In this document: piece by piece, positions 38,136 through 48,073 of the stretch
How positions within the stretch are numbered: position 1 is the first letter of the stretch
How the letters are laid out: every line of letters starts with the position of its first letter
DNA from: Mucilaginibacter ginsenosidivorax
GTDB lineage: Bacteria; Bacteroidota; Bacteroidia; Sphingobacteriales; Sphingobacteriaceae
DNA length: 64,000 nucleotides
Assembly: GCF_007971525.1 (NCBI RefSeq)
Contig: NZ_CP042437.1
Coordinates: forward strand, 5,766,001-5,830,000
Direction: 5' to 3'
Position numbers and translations under genes: made by a program
Notes under the pieces: generated by a model
What the model saw: the letters and a program-made list of their open reading frames with translations, nothing else
Database searches by the model: none
What the model was told of the DNA's origin: nothing

Positions 38136-39770
38136 TTATGGCATCCACCAAATCTTGCTAGTAAATATGTTAATATCCCCCTCGGCCTTGACGTGCTCTG
38201 CATTCTGTGCATACTCTGTATATGGATAAGGAGATCGAATTGGCATATTATTATTTATTTTCAGGTTGTTATAAGAAACAGGAATTGCTGGGAAGCGTCC
38301 GTTACGACGATAATCGGTATAGGATTCTATCGGATTGATGCCATTTAGCGCCATGTATTTCTGAAACATGATCAATTTGTATTTGTCAGGGGCGGCATTC
38401 CAAGATACATTGCTGTTTCCATGACCAGATTCATCAGCGTACCATTTGTTGAATATATCATCCGAAAGTTGTGGATTTGTATTGTTCCCGCCGACGTTTA
38501 GCCATCGGAAAGATTCTTTTACTGCCGTTTGGTAGGCTGTTTCTGCACTACCTCCAAGCCAACCCCGCTGTACAGCCTCAGCCTGGAGAAATGCACTTTC
38601 CACACTGGTGATAATAAAATCATTCATATTATAGCCTTTAATGATTCCGGTTGATAAAGGGCTAACAATTACGCCCCTTGTCTGGACTCCACCAACTTGT
38701 GACACATAGTCACTTCCCTGATAAGGGTATATTCCCTGATCTATTGTTAAGCCAAAACGATTACCCCTGTAGGATGCGGAATCCAGCTGTACGAAAGGTT
38801 CATTGGCCCCTGGCGGCAATGGCGTAGTAATTGGGTTATAAAAAAACTGGAGTCGGGGATCTCTGTTGCCCTTTAAGAGATCCATAGCTGTTGTATTTGC
38901 ACAAGCCCTCGTCCATGCCGGCAGAAGTCCGTAAGTATTGGAGGACGTATAATTTCTGACAGTAACGTCAAATGCTGAATTCCACTGGAAGTAAATGGAA
39001 GGCTTCTGATCGGTATAACCGGGATTAACATCCGCATCTTCGCCACTTTGCAAAAAACCATAGCCACTTTGTACGATCTTGGCAATTTCCTTCTGAATAT
39101 AAGTTTGACGCTCGCTGCGGTTAGCCTGGTGTATCAGGAGCCTCAATTTAAGGGTATTTATGATGCGATACCATTTATCTTTATTGCCATGGCACATGAT
39201 ATCCGCATCACTTATATGAAGCGCATTTCCCTGTGGTGCACCCTTGATCAGGGTAAGGGCGCTGTCAAGCTGAACCATCAAATCTTCATAGATAAATTGT
39301 CCCTTATCATAACGTGGGGTTCGGATGTCAGATCTAAAGGCTTCGGTATACGGGATATCATTATATATATCAACGGCGTTGCTGTAGTAAAAGGCTTTTA
39401 AAAACTTCGCAATGCCCCAATAAAATGGCTGATTGTTCTTCTTTGAATTCTGTTCAAACAATACGAGGCTGATAAATGGGTCTTCCAGGCCAGGAAATTT
39501 GGAGACATCCTGAATGTCGTAAGTAGTCTGGGGATCGTTGGCGTCGTGATATGGCCAGGCCCAGTACCCCATCCATTCGTTCATTCCACTCTGATTATCC
39601 ACTGAGAGGGCCATCTTAGTGAATAGCACTGGCAAAATATAGTCAGGTGTAGCGTTTTGGTCACTCACCTGCGAAGGGTCATAATTAACATCGACCCATT
39701 TTTTACAGCTTCCGGCCAGCAGACCAACGAGAAGCATTAATGTAATGAAAATTTTATTTCTTGTAGCCAT
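38136..39770 (-). CDS. SusD-like nutrient-binding outer-membrane lipoprotein (SusD_2 type)
   Basis: 544 residues from ATG 39770 (MATRNKIFITLMLLVGLLAG, Cys22 then KKWVDVNYDPSQVSDQNATP). The frame extends to 39818, overlapping the susC stop, but the lipoprotein signal fixes the later start. The segment ATPDYILPVLFTKMALSVDN with GIAKFLKAFYYSNAVDIYND is typical of the divergent SusD_2 branch, often found next to peptidases. The partner SusC lies directly upstream. The likely substrate is a peptide or a conjugate rather than a plain glycan (inference from the M16 neighbour). Confidence 0.88.
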   Translation of the reverse strand: MATRNKIFITLMLLVGLLAGSCKKWVDVNYDPSQVSDQNATPDYILPVLFTKMALSVDNQSGMNEWMGYWAWPYHDANDPQTTYDIQDVSKFPGLEDPFISLVLFEQNSKKNNQPFYWGIAKFLKAFYYSNAVDIYNDIPYTEAFRSDIRTPRYDKGQFIYEDLMVQLDSALTLIKGAPQGNALHISDADIMCHGNKDKWYRIINTLKLRLLIHQANRSERQTYIQKEIAKIVQSGYGFLQSGEDADVNPGYTDQKPSIYFQWNSAFDVTVRNYTSSNTYGLLPAWTRACANTTAMDLLKGNRDPRLQFFYNPITTPLPPGANEPFVQLDSASYRGNRFGLTIDQGIYPYQGSDYVSQVGGVQTRGVIVSPLSTGIIKGYNMNDFIITSVESAFLQAEAVQRGWLGGSAETAYQTAVKESFRWLNVGGNNTNPQLSDDIFNKWYADESGHGNSNVSWNAAPDKYKLIMFQKYMALNGINPIESYTDYRRNGRFPAIPVSYNNLKINNNMPIRSPYPYTEYAQNAEHVKAEGDINIFTSKIWWMP

Positions 39771-39789
39771 GATTTCGAATTTTGGGGAT

Positions 39790-42700
39790 TTAAAAATTAG
39801 TGGATAGAATAACGCCATACTCTAGTACGCCTGAAGGGGTACTATTGCTTGAACCCGCGTTGGGAGCTATTCCCTGCGAATTATTCCCATATACTGAATT
39901 ACTCGCTACAGGGTCAGAGTCGAACCTGCCTGGTCCCTTTATAAGCTGTGGGTCGCCGTATATGTTATTTTTTGCATAGAAGTTGAATAGATTTCGTCCA
40001 TATATCCCTATATTCAATTTTTTGATCGTCTTACTCTTGACAATCTGTTCATAATTGAGAACTACTTCCTTCACCTTGAAAAAGCTCGAATTGGTTAAAA
40101 AATTTGCACTCGCATTTGCAACAGTGTTGTACAGGAAGCTATTAGCATCCAATGTTTTGATACTGGTATTCGGTATAGATTTCCCATTAGCATCCAGGTA
40201 AACCGAATTCGGGAATACAAAGGATTGACGGCCGTTATATTCTGTCAGAACGTGAAGACCTGCTCTGGTCATATTTTCTGCACGGGAGAAATAATGCTGA
40301 CCTCCGATATTATATTCACTAAGCGTTGATAAGGCGAATTTTTTATAGGTAAAATTCAGGGTAAGCCCTCCAACATATTTGGGGGTCGTCGTTCCTTTAT
40401 AGACTGGGGTTTGCAGGTCTGAGATGGGGTAGCCGGTGGATGAATCGATGATGACCCTGCCCTGTGCATCCCTTTTGTAATCATATAGCCAATATTCAAA
40501 TGCCTGATGCCCCTCGCGTGCGACTACACCCATTAATCCGTCTCGTCCTCCAGGACGCGAAACAACATAGACTCCATTGTAGTCCGGCGCTAATTTTATC
40601 ACTTTATTACTATTCATGGCAATGTGAAAACCGGCATTAATATCAAAACCGTTTGGATGTTTTAAAATGGAGTTCAGGTTAAGGTCAACCTCATATCCGG
40701 TATTATTCAGTACACCCAGATTGTCAATGGTAGGCGAACCACTAAGCCAGGATGTACCCGACTCTGTAATCACACCATTGTTGTGTTGCCAATACCAGGC
40801 GAAATTGATGGAAAGGAAATCCTTAAATAACCTTGCCGCAAAACCACCTTCCAGACTTAAAATTTTCTCAGGTTTCAGGTTCGGGTTAGGATTTCCTGGA
40901 ATATAATTGAACCCGACTAATCCGCCGCCTGACGGAGTAGTGTAAGGATAGTTATAATAAGCCGCCGTTTCTAAAGTTCGTTCAGACTGGAAAGGTTGTA
41001 TATTCATGTTTGCAGTGGTCGTGACAGCGCCACGGAGTTGCAAAAAAGATAACCAAGACAGGCGCTGCAAAGCCTTTACCGATTCTTTCATCAAAACAGA
41101 TACGTTACCGCCTATATAAAGGTCTTTTCCCCTTCCCGCTGCAGCCCGTTTGGAGTCCCAGTCATTGCGTGCTGTAAGTTCGAGAAATGCTCTTTGTTTA
41201 TAGCCGATGGAGGATGATGCAAAAAAAGAATACCGGCGTGAAAGTACATAGCGTTCAGTGGCATTTGGGTATTGGGCAGAAAATGCAAGATTGTAAACAG
41301 GAATGGACAAACCGCTGGACTGACCGCTAACATCTTTATAACGGTTTTCGTCAATCGTATTACCGATCAAATTTCTGAAATCAAAATCCCCTGATTTATT
41401 AAGAGTTGTAATCAACAACTGGTTATTAACTGAGGAATTTGTCAGGTTGTCTTCATCTAGCCTCGCGAGAAGGTCAAAATTCCTAAAAAAGCCACCGTTC
41501 TGTTTTGCCCAATCTGAGAAATTAACCGGTGCTGTAGTACGTTTGGAATAAATATTAGCTAGAACAATACCGGGATTGTCTCGTATGGTGAGCCATGGTA
41601 ATGGCTTAGCCGTCAAGCTTAAACTGATAACCGCGGAATTTTGAGTTTTATGGGATCGATCACCTGCAATGGCCTGATATGGACTTTGGTAGTCCGCGTC
41701 GGACCAATAATGATTGTTATCTGCCCACTCATAATTTGTATAATTCTTGTATTTTGAAAAAGGAATATAGGTAGGGCCAGAGGGGCCAAAATTCTCCGGA
41801 CCTAAATCGCTCAGTTCACGTGCGAAATTTACCTGGTATTGTGCCTCAAAAATACCCAGCTTTCTGCCAGCTGCTAAAAACGCGTTTATTGTATTGCGCT
41901 TATCCCCCGGCAAAACACCTCTCTGAGTGTTATAGGCCATTCCGAGGTAAAAATTTGAATTCTCATCTCCCTGGGAAATCGACAAATTGTTTTGGACGGT
42001 AGATGCAACATTGAAGAATTGACGATAGTCATTTTTATGATTATAGGTCACCTCCTGGAATTGTCCGTTTTCGTCAGGACGGCCAATTTTAACCAGGCTT
42101 CCGTTATATCTTGGTCCCCAACCGTTGTTTGCAGTTCCACTGAATACGCCATTTCCGTTCTGGTCTACCTGTCCTGTTCCACTTCCGTAATCATGTTGTT
42201 CGTATTTGTTCGCTCTGTAATCAATGCGTTGAAAAGTTACCGCACTCCGGAAATTAATGATCGGCTTACCCTTTTGGCCTTTTTTCGTAGTGATAATGAT
42301 TACTCCATTAACCCCTTCCGGGCCATATAGTGCAGTTGCATTCGCTCCTTTAAGTACAGTTACTTTGTCGATATCGTTAGGGTTTATGTTATTGATAAAG
42401 TCAAGAATTAAATTTGCCGAATTCTGGTCAGAGCCAAAGGAAAGCGGCGATCCGTTTAGGATGAATAAAGGCTGGTTATTACTTGTGGTTGAGAAAGACC
42501 GGATACCTCTAAGCAATACCTGCATCTGTGGTGTCATATCAGCGCTTTGGGTGGCAATATTTAAACCTGATACACGCCCTGATAATCCGCTGAGTAAATT
42601 ACCCGTATTACCTTTCGTTAGGTCCTCTCCCTTAACTGTGGCTGTACTATAGCCTATTTCCTTTGATGATCTTTCCACACCAAAAGCAGTTACAACAACC

Positions 42701-43344
42701 TCATTGAGCGTACTTACTTTGTTATGCATAATGATATTAAAAGTTGTTATCCCTTTGATTTTTATTTCCTGGGATGCCATTCCTACGTTTGAAATGACAA
42801 GGATTGCATTATCATCTATATCCGTAATTTCAAAGTTTCCTTTTTCATCTGTAACGACAACCCGCTGGGAGTTTTTGACCTGAACCGTGGCTCCAACAAT
42901 TAATTCGCCCTTCTCATTTTTCACCGTTCCTCTGACAGTAACCTTATCATTTGATTGGTCTTGGTTGGAAGGGGATTGAGAAGAAGTTTCTTTGACGTCA
43001 ATTTTTTGGATATATATAACTTTTCCCTCAACCTGGTATTTAAGGCCTTTGCCTTTTACTGCAAGAGAGATGGCATCTTCGATGCTTAAATCTTTTGCTA
43101 TGATAGAAACCATACCCACGCTTTTTAGGAGATCCTCGTTATAAATAATGGAAACCCCCGACTGTCTCGAAATCTCATCAAAAACTTTCGAAAGAGGGAC
43201 ACCCTTTAAGGAAAGGTTGATGTGCTGTCCGCGACTGCTCGCAGCAACCTGTAGGAATGCAAATGTCAGAAGAAATGTAATAATCCGCCGCCAATCTGCA
43301 GCGCGCGTTACGGGAAGCTGTTTCCCATCAGGGTTTAATCTCAT
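39790..43344 (-). CDS. SusC/RagA-family transporter with STN signalling domain
   Basis: 1184 residues. After the signal peptide an STN domain (about 47-112: LSLKGVPLSKVFDEISRQSG, then KGLKYQVEGKVIYIQKID) marks it as a transporter that signals to a FecR anti-sigma factor. Carboxypeptidase-like domain (GTVKNEKGELIVGATVQVKN), plug (NEVVVTAFGVERSSKEIGYS, LKGANATALYGPEGVNGVI) and barrel follow, ending VILSTNF. The fecR gene lies 150 bp upstream and the sigma gene beyond it, all codirectional, completing a surface-signalling circuit in which substrate binding releases the sigma factor to transcribe this locus. Confidence 0.93.
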   Translation of the reverse strand: MRLNPDGKQLPVTRAADWRRIITFLLTFAFLQVAASSRGQHINLSLKGVPLSKVFDEISRQSGVSIIYNEDLLKSVGMVSIIAKDLSIEDAISLAVKGKGLKYQVEGKVIYIQKIDVKETSSQSPSNQDQSNDKVTVRGTVKNEKGELIVGATVQVKNSQRVVVTDEKGNFEITDIDDNAILVISNVGMASQEIKIKGITTFNIIMHNKVSTLNEVVVTAFGVERSSKEIGYSTATVKGEDLTKGNTGNLLSGLSGRVSGLNIATQSADMTPQMQVLLRGIRSFSTTSNNQPLFILNGSPLSFGSDQNSANLILDFINNINPNDIDKVTVLKGANATALYGPEGVNGVIIITTKKGQKGKPIINFRSAVTFQRIDYRANKYEQHDYGSGTGQVDQNGNGVFSGTANNGWGPRYNGSLVKIGRPDENGQFQEVTYNHKNDYRQFFNVASTVQNNLSISQGDENSNFYLGMAYNTQRGVLPGDKRNTINAFLAAGRKLGIFEAQYQVNFARELSDLGPENFGPSGPTYIPFSKYKNYTNYEWADNNHYWSDADYQSPYQAIAGDRSHKTQNSAVISLSLTAKPLPWLTIRDNPGIVLANIYSKRTTAPVNFSDWAKQNGGFFRNFDLLARLDEDNLTNSSVNNQLLITTLNKSGDFDFRNLIGNTIDENRYKDVSGQSSGLSIPVYNLAFSAQYPNATERYVLSRRYSFFASSSIGYKQRAFLELTARNDWDSKRAAAGRGKDLYIGGNVSVLMKESVKALQRLSWLSFLQLRGAVTTTANMNIQPFQSERTLETAAYYNYPYTTPSGGGLVGFNYIPGNPNPNLKPEKILSLEGGFAARLFKDFLSINFAWYWQHNNGVITESGTSWLSGSPTIDNLGVLNNTGYEVDLNLNSILKHPNGFDINAGFHIAMNSNKVIKLAPDYNGVYVVSRPGGRDGLMGVVAREGHQAFEYWLYDYKRDAQGRVIIDSSTGYPISDLQTPVYKGTTTPKYVGGLTLNFTYKKFALSTLSEYNIGGQHYFSRAENMTRAGLHVLTEYNGRQSFVFPNSVYLDANGKSIPNTSIKTLDANSFLYNTVANASANFLTNSSFFKVKEVVLNYEQIVKSKTIKKLNIGIYGRNLFNFYAKNNIYGDPQLIKGPGRFDSDPVASNSVYGNNSQGIAPNAGSSNSTPSGVLEYGVILSTNF

Positions 43345-43497
43345 TTTATTTAGAGTTGATTTTATTCGTTATTCACCTGGCAATCACTTTCCAGGTCAGT
43401 TATTTTGCTAAAGCGAATCTCCTGAAGATGTTAATGCATTATTCCAGGCAATTCATTTTCCCTTTATAAATAATCCAGGATCGTTTCTCACCATTAG

Positions 43498-44709
43498 TTA
43501 CAGCAGGACATATAGTTTCCGGCCAACTAGCCGGTAGTGATATATCCCGTTTCCTTCCAGCAGTTTTATCAGATCCTCAATTTTAATTTTCCGATCAATC
43601 CTGCCACCAAAGTGGTCTGGTAAATTGGGAGCAGTATATTCAACATCGATATCATACCACCTGGAGACTTCCCTCATTATCGTTTTGATATCGGTATTTT
43701 TAAATTTGAAAAATCCTTCACGCCACGCTAGTGCCTCCTCTATGTCAGCTTTGTCGTCGATAATAACGGACGGACTTCTGTTGGAGGTAATGGCTTGTTG
43801 TCCTGGCCGAATTATTTGATGGGAAATGCCGTTGCTAACATCAACTCGACCCTCCACGAGTGTGGTGCGTCGCTGAGCTTCATCAGAATAGGCCATTACG
43901 TTAAACTTTGTTCCAAGCACTTTTATGGCAGTACTGCCGGAGCTAACGATAAATGGACGCAGCCTGTTATGGGTTACTTCAAAATAAGCCTCTCCAGTAA
44001 GTCTAATGCGGCGTTCGTTTCCTTTAAAAACGGTAGGATAGGTAATCGATGAAGCGGCGTTTAACCATACGTTACTTCCATCGGGAAGAACTATATGAAA
44101 CTGGCCGCCCTTTGGCGTAGTTAGTGTATTATATACAACGGGATCATCACCAACGCCTTTATGATATAGCAGATTACCGTTTTGTTTTATTATTGTAGCA
44201 TTACCCTGCTTGCTTACCTGTCCGTTTTTGGCTGAATCAAGAATAACTTTGCTGCCATTTGCGAGGGTAAGTATGGCCTTGTTGTGATTTGTTATTTCCT
44301 TAGAAGAATTTAATAAAGCCTCCTGTTTTCCTGCATTGTGAGAACTTTGCCTGAACAGGAAAATGCCACCTCCAATAAAGATGAGAATTGCTGCGGCGGC
44401 TGCAATTGCTTTTTGAAAACGAAATCGGTTTCTATATCGAAATTTATTACCGTCATTAATTCCGAGAGCAGCAAAAACCTGATGAATCGCTTTTTCGGTA
44501 TTGTATTGCGCATTTAGCTCATTCAAGTTTTCAATTACATGCTTCCGGTTTTTAAGTTCGTTATAAAGGACAAGGCTATCCTCACTTTCCCGAAACCAAT
44601 CCAGGAGGTCTTCCTGCTCATTGGGCGATAATTTATCTCCTTCGAATTCCCTATAGATTAAGTGGCCTATGTATATATAATAATCTGATCCGTATTTTTT
44701 ACTTTTCAA
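43498..44709 (-). CDS. FecR-family anti-sigma factor
   Basis: 403 residues. A cytoplasmic N-terminal region with EQEDLLDWFRESEDSLVLYN binds the sigma factor, one transmembrane helix spans about 101-119 (AIAAAAAILIFIGGGIFLF), and the periplasmic FecR domain carries TPKGGQFHIVLPDGSNVWLN, RRIRLTGEAYFEV and IKVLGTKFNVMAYSD. The C-terminal DUF4974-like end (FFKFKNTDIKTIMREVSRWY, DIDVEY) contacts the STN domain. It lies between the sigma gene at 44940 and its cognate susC. Confidence 0.93.
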   Translation of the reverse strand: MKSKKYGSDYYIYIGHLIYREFEGDKLSPNEQEDLLDWFRESEDSLVLYNELKNRKHVIENLNELNAQYNTEKAIHQVFAALGINDGNKFRYRNRFRFQKAIAAAAAILIFIGGGIFLFRQSSHNAGKQEALLNSSKEITNHNKAILTLANGSKVILDSAKNGQVSKQGNATIIKQNGNLLYHKGVGDDPVVYNTLTTPKGGQFHIVLPDGSNVWLNAASSITYPTVFKGNERRIRLTGEAYFEVTHNRLRPFIVSSGSTAIKVLGTKFNVMAYSDEAQRRTTLVEGRVDVSNGISHQIIRPGQQAITSNRSPSVIIDDKADIEEALAWREGFFKFKNTDIKTIMREVSRWYDIDVEYTAPNLPDHFGGRIDRKIKIEDLIKLLEGNGIYHYRLVGRKLYVLL

Positions 44710-44939
44710 GGGCTTGGGTGTTTTAGTTTAATAAAAACACCGGCAATAGGCCTTTGTCCCAGAACGATTTATACTTTTTTGAAAAAATTACTTCGGTGTA
44801 TATTAACAACCCGGGAAAAAAATACTTATTATGCTGTCGGACTATAAATTCATTTGAAGCATAGATGAGACTAATACACCTGATTGTTGAGTGAGCTCTC
44901 CCAAAACTTTAGGACCAACCGATATTTTGAAACGGCGAA

Positions 44940-45539
44940 TTATTTCAGTGTTTTTGTAATGACCAAAAGTAGCGGAATTCCAAGATGGCCAAATTGTTTT
45001 CGGAGTAATACTAAGGAATTATACTTTTGGTTACGTACAGTTTTACGACTAATGTTAAGCTTATTTGATATTTCTTCGATAGTTAGCCCTTCCTCAAAAC
45101 TCAGTAGGAAAACCTCTTTCATTTTTTCAGGCAATTGCTGAACAAAAAGGTTAATCTCTGCCAGGAATTCAAGTTTCACGATTTCACCATCGATGCTATC
45201 AACGGCAAGGCTTTCCAAACGAGCTGCATTTAATAATTTATCTTCTTCCCTTTTCCGTCCCCTAATCGAATTTAGTGCTCCATTTTTAGTAACAGTGAAT
45301 AGGAAAGCTTTAACACCGTCCAAATTTTTAAAAGCCCCGCCTGACTGCCAATAACGAATAAATGATTCCTGAACAATATCCTCTGCCATAGACGGGTCAT
45401 GTGTAAAATGTTCGGCATAACGGCACAACATAGGAAAATATGCTTTCATTAGATCCTCCAATGCGGAGGAATCTCCTTTAGTCAGGCGAATAAAAAGATC
45501 GCTTTCAATACTTTTATTATTTCGGGGTGTGTTAACCAT
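44940..45539 (-). CDS. ECF RNA polymerase sigma factor (FecI-like)
   Basis: 199 residues. Region 2 is visible as MKAYFPMLCRYAEHFTHDPS with AEDIVQESFIRYW, and region 4 as LPEKMKEVFLLSFEEGLTIE with EISNKLNISRKTVRNQKYN. It directs transcription of the FecR/SusC/SusD locus downstream when its anti-sigma factor is inactivated. The 230-bp gap to fecR shows no hairpin. Confidence 0.92.
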   Translation of the reverse strand: MVNTPRNNKSIESDLFIRLTKGDSSALEDLMKAYFPMLCRYAEHFTHDPSMAEDIVQESFIRYWQSGGAFKNLDGVKAFLFTVTKNGALNSIRGRKREEDKLLNAARLESLAVDSIDGEIVKLEFLAEINLFVQQLPEKMKEVFLLSFEEGLTIEEISNKLNISRKTVRNQKYNSLVLLRKQFGHLGIPLLLVITKTLK

Positions 45540-45615
45540 TAATTATTAATCCTTTTCTTTATTTATTAAGGGTTCCCAGAGTAATCTGGATCCTTCCTTT
45601 TTGATTTAACCATTA

Positions 45616-46143
45616 TCATTTTAAATAAAAAGGGGATATCATCAGGTAGACTATTACACCAGTTAAACTTACGTATAGCCAGATCGGCATTGACCATCTG
45701 GTTATTTTGCGGTGTTCCACTATTTTATTATTTAGTCCAAGGCCAATCGATATTAGCGCCAGTGGTACAATTATGATAGCAAGAAGAATATGAGTTAATA
45801 AAATGAAATAGTAGATATATCTAAAAAGATCACTTCCACTATATTTGGTTGAAGGCGTAGTGAAATGATATATTAAGTATGAGATTAGGAAAAAGGAAGT
45901 GAAGGAAAAAGCTAAGAATATAAATAGCTTGTGAATGGACATATTCTTTCGTTTAATGGCAATCAAAGCAAAAATTAGTGAAATAAAAGTGAGTCCGTTG
46001 AGTACCGCATTAAGTTGTGGTAACACTGAAAAATTATAGGCTTTTAGGGAACTAAATTTGGGCAAGAAGAAGGACAATGCGATTAAGCCGTTAATGGCAA
46101 TTGTTAAGATCCAAGTGAGTGTTTTGTAATTTTTGATTGACAT
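45616..46143 (-). CDS. DUF420-type multipass membrane protein
   Basis: 175 residues with five likely helices: LTWILTIAINGLIALSFFLP; LNAVLNGLTFISLIFALIAI; HKLFIFLAFSFTSFFLISYL; FRYIYYFILLTHILLAIIIV; and a C-terminal segment beginning WSMPIWLYVSLTGVIVYLMI. The spacing of His in NMSIHKLFI and LLTHILLAII and the RWSMPIW motif resemble DUF420 (YozB-like) proteins, often linked to haem-copper oxidase function. The promoter has a CATACT-N4-AGTATG operator (46223-46238), so it should belong to the same regulon as the small membrane protein at 31091. Confidence 0.75.
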   Translation of the reverse strand: MSIKNYKTLTWILTIAINGLIALSFFLPKFSSLKAYNFSVLPQLNAVLNGLTFISLIFALIAIKRKNMSIHKLFIFLAFSFTSFFLISYLIYHFTTPSTKYSGSDLFRYIYYFILLTHILLAIIIVPLALISIGLGLNNKIVEHRKITRWSMPIWLYVSLTGVIVYLMISPFYLK

Positions 46144-46206
46144 TTTTCAATTGTTTGCGACCTACATAAATATGTTTTTGAATAAAAATCAGGAGAACTA
46201 AAATGT

Positions 46207-46238
46207 CAAATATAAATTAAAACATACTATTTAGTATG
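46207..46238 (-). promoter_or_regulatory. CATACT-N4-AGTATG operator with -7 box for the DUF420 gene
   Basis: Perfect 6-N4-6 palindrome CATACT-ATTT-AGTATG at 46223-46238, with AAA/TTT flanks extending the symmetry. The minus-strand -7 box TATATTTG is at 46207-46214, 8 bp away, the same layout as at 31586-31617. It could also influence the divergent amidase gene at 46388. Confidence 0.7.
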
Positions 46239-46387
46239 TTTTTTATGGTTTTTTTATATTTTTATAGCTCTAATGGCTGCCGAACGCCGTTGAAAATAAG
46301 TGTACGTTGATTTTTGAATTGACGCCTTTGAAATTTACAATGGCATCAATCGAGTAGTAGTGATCTTTAATTGGCAAAATCAGGAAA

Positions 46388-47257
46388 ATGAGTAAAGTAA
46401 ATGTGGGTATAGTTCAAATGACTTGTACTGCTGATAAACAGCAGAACCTGCAAAAAGCAATTGCTAAAGTAAGGGAAGCTGCAAGAAACGGCGCGCAAGT
46501 CGTTTGTTTACAGGAACTTTTTACCACCCTTTATTTTTGCGATGAAGAAAACTACGATAATTTTAAGCTGGCCGAAGCTATCCCCGGTCCGTCAACCGAT
46601 GAGTTATCAAAAGTCGCTGGCGAGCTTAACGTAGTGATTATTGCTTCATTGTTTGAAAAACGCGCACATGGTGTTTATCATAACACCGCTGCCGTGCTTG
46701 ATGCTGATGGTAGCTATCTGGGGAAATACCGCAAAATGCATATCCCCGATGATCCGGGCTTTTATGAAAAATTTTATTTTACCCCTGGAGACCTGGGTTA
46801 CAAAGTATTCAATACTAAATTTGCTCGTGTTGGCGTGCTGATATGCTGGGATCAATGGTTTCCTGAAGCAGCCCGAATTACTGCATTAATGGGTGCCGAT
46901 ATATTGTTTTACCCAACTGCTATCGGCTGGGATATCACACAGGATGAAGCTACCAATGTTGAGCAGTACAGCGCATGGCAAATCATCCAGCGTTCGCACG
47001 CAGTGGCAAACGGTATTCACGTGGTAAGCGTTAATCGTGTAGGCGATGAAGCTGGTGTAAAATTCTGGGGAGGTTCATTCTTCGCGAATCCGTTTGGTGT
47101 TATTATTCATCAAACAACTCAGGATCAGGAAGAGGTTATTGTAAAGGAATTGGATTTTGATAAATCTGATTATTATCGTACTCACTGGCCGTTTTTGAGG
47201 GATCGCCGTATTGATTCTTATCAGCCAATTACCAAAATATTTCTTGACGATGAGTAA
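46388..47257 (+). CDS. aguB: N-carbamoylputrescine amidase
   Basis: 289 residues, nitrilase superfamily. It hydrolyses N-carbamoylputrescine to putrescine, CO2 and ammonia in agmatine-based polyamine synthesis. The catalytic triad is visible: Glu43 (VVCLQELFTTLYF), Lys116 (GKYRKMHIPDDPGFYEKFYF) and Cys153 (VGVLICWDQWFPEAAR). FTPGDLGYKVF and YSAWQIIQRSHAVANG match AguB closely. The usual partner, agmatine deiminase, is not in the window; the neighbours are a membrane protein and a sigma factor, so the pathway genes must lie elsewhere. Confidence 0.93.
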   Translation: MSKVNVGIVQMTCTADKQQNLQKAIAKVREAARNGAQVVCLQELFTTLYFCDEENYDNFKLAEAIPGPSTDELSKVAGELNVVIIASLFEKRAHGVYHNTAAVLDADGSYLGKYRKMHIPDDPGFYEKFYFTPGDLGYKVFNTKFARVGVLICWDQWFPEAARITALMGADILFYPTAIGWDITQDEATNVEQYSAWQIIQRSHAVANGIHVVSVNRVGDEAGVKFWGGSFFANPFGVIIHQTTQDQEEVIVKELDFDKSDYYRTHWPFLRDRRIDSYQPITKIFLDDE

Positions 47258-47456
47258 TTAAAAAACACGTTGTTACGAGGAAACAATGCAATCCCCAATT
47301 GGAAAGTTGAAAATGTAAGGTCTGTATGCCGGAAGCAATCTTTATGAGTTGTGGTGGACCACTCTTCGCATATATAAACTTTAACAATAACTTAATTTAC
47401 AAAGCGGAGTATTGTAACAGCTTTGTTATATAATTGCCTAACTGACAAAGTGATAA

Positions 47457-47996
47457 ATGGAGGATATAGAGTTACTGTCGAAAGTTAAAACGGATGACAG
47501 GGAAGCATTTGATTCCTTATTTTTAAGATATTACCCATTATTGTCGGATTTTTGCCGGTTTTTAGGTATAGGTGACGATGATGGGGAAGACATCGTTGCT
47601 GATGTTTTTTTGGACCTTTGGATAAAACGTGAACGCCTGTATATTCACACTTCGTTGAAATCATACTTGTACGGCGCTGTAAAAAACAAGGTTTATGCTT
47701 TAAAGCGTCAAAACCAAAAATTACAGTTATTGCCTGAAGAATATGCGTCGGACCAAGCTATAAGTGATCACCTTCACCCTGATGAAATACTGGTCAAAAA
47801 AGAACGCCTCAAAATGATCGAACGATTTGCAGAGGAGCTGCCGGAACAGGGTAAGGTCGTTTTTTTAATGAACTGGCAGCACCAGCTTGAGCACCATGAA
47901 ATTGCCGAAATTTTAAACATCTCCGTCAACACGGTCAGAACCCATATTTACCGCGCTATAAATTATTTCAGGAAGCGCCTGCTTTCTGTTAAATAA
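47457..47996 (+). CDS. ECF RNA polymerase sigma factor (FecI-like)
   Basis: 179 residues. Region 2: DREAFDSLFLRYYPLLSDFC with EDIVADVFLDLWIKRERLYI. Region 4: ELPEQGKVVFLMNWQHQLEH with HEIAEILNISVNTVRTHIYR. It heads the sigma-FecR-SusC-SusD set that runs to 54044 and probably responds to its own SusC. Confidence 0.93.
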   Translation: MEDIELLSKVKTDDREAFDSLFLRYYPLLSDFCRFLGIGDDDGEDIVADVFLDLWIKRERLYIHTSLKSYLYGAVKNKVYALKRQNQKLQLLPEEYASDQAISDHLHPDEILVKKERLKMIERFAEELPEQGKVVFLMNWQHQLEHHEIAEILNISVNTVRTHIYRAINYFRKRLLSVK

Positions 47997-48073
47997 TCAA
48001 CATCAATATTACCATTATATTAAATCGTAAAATCATGTAATCAGATTGTGCCTTTTTTGACACTTACCTCAAA

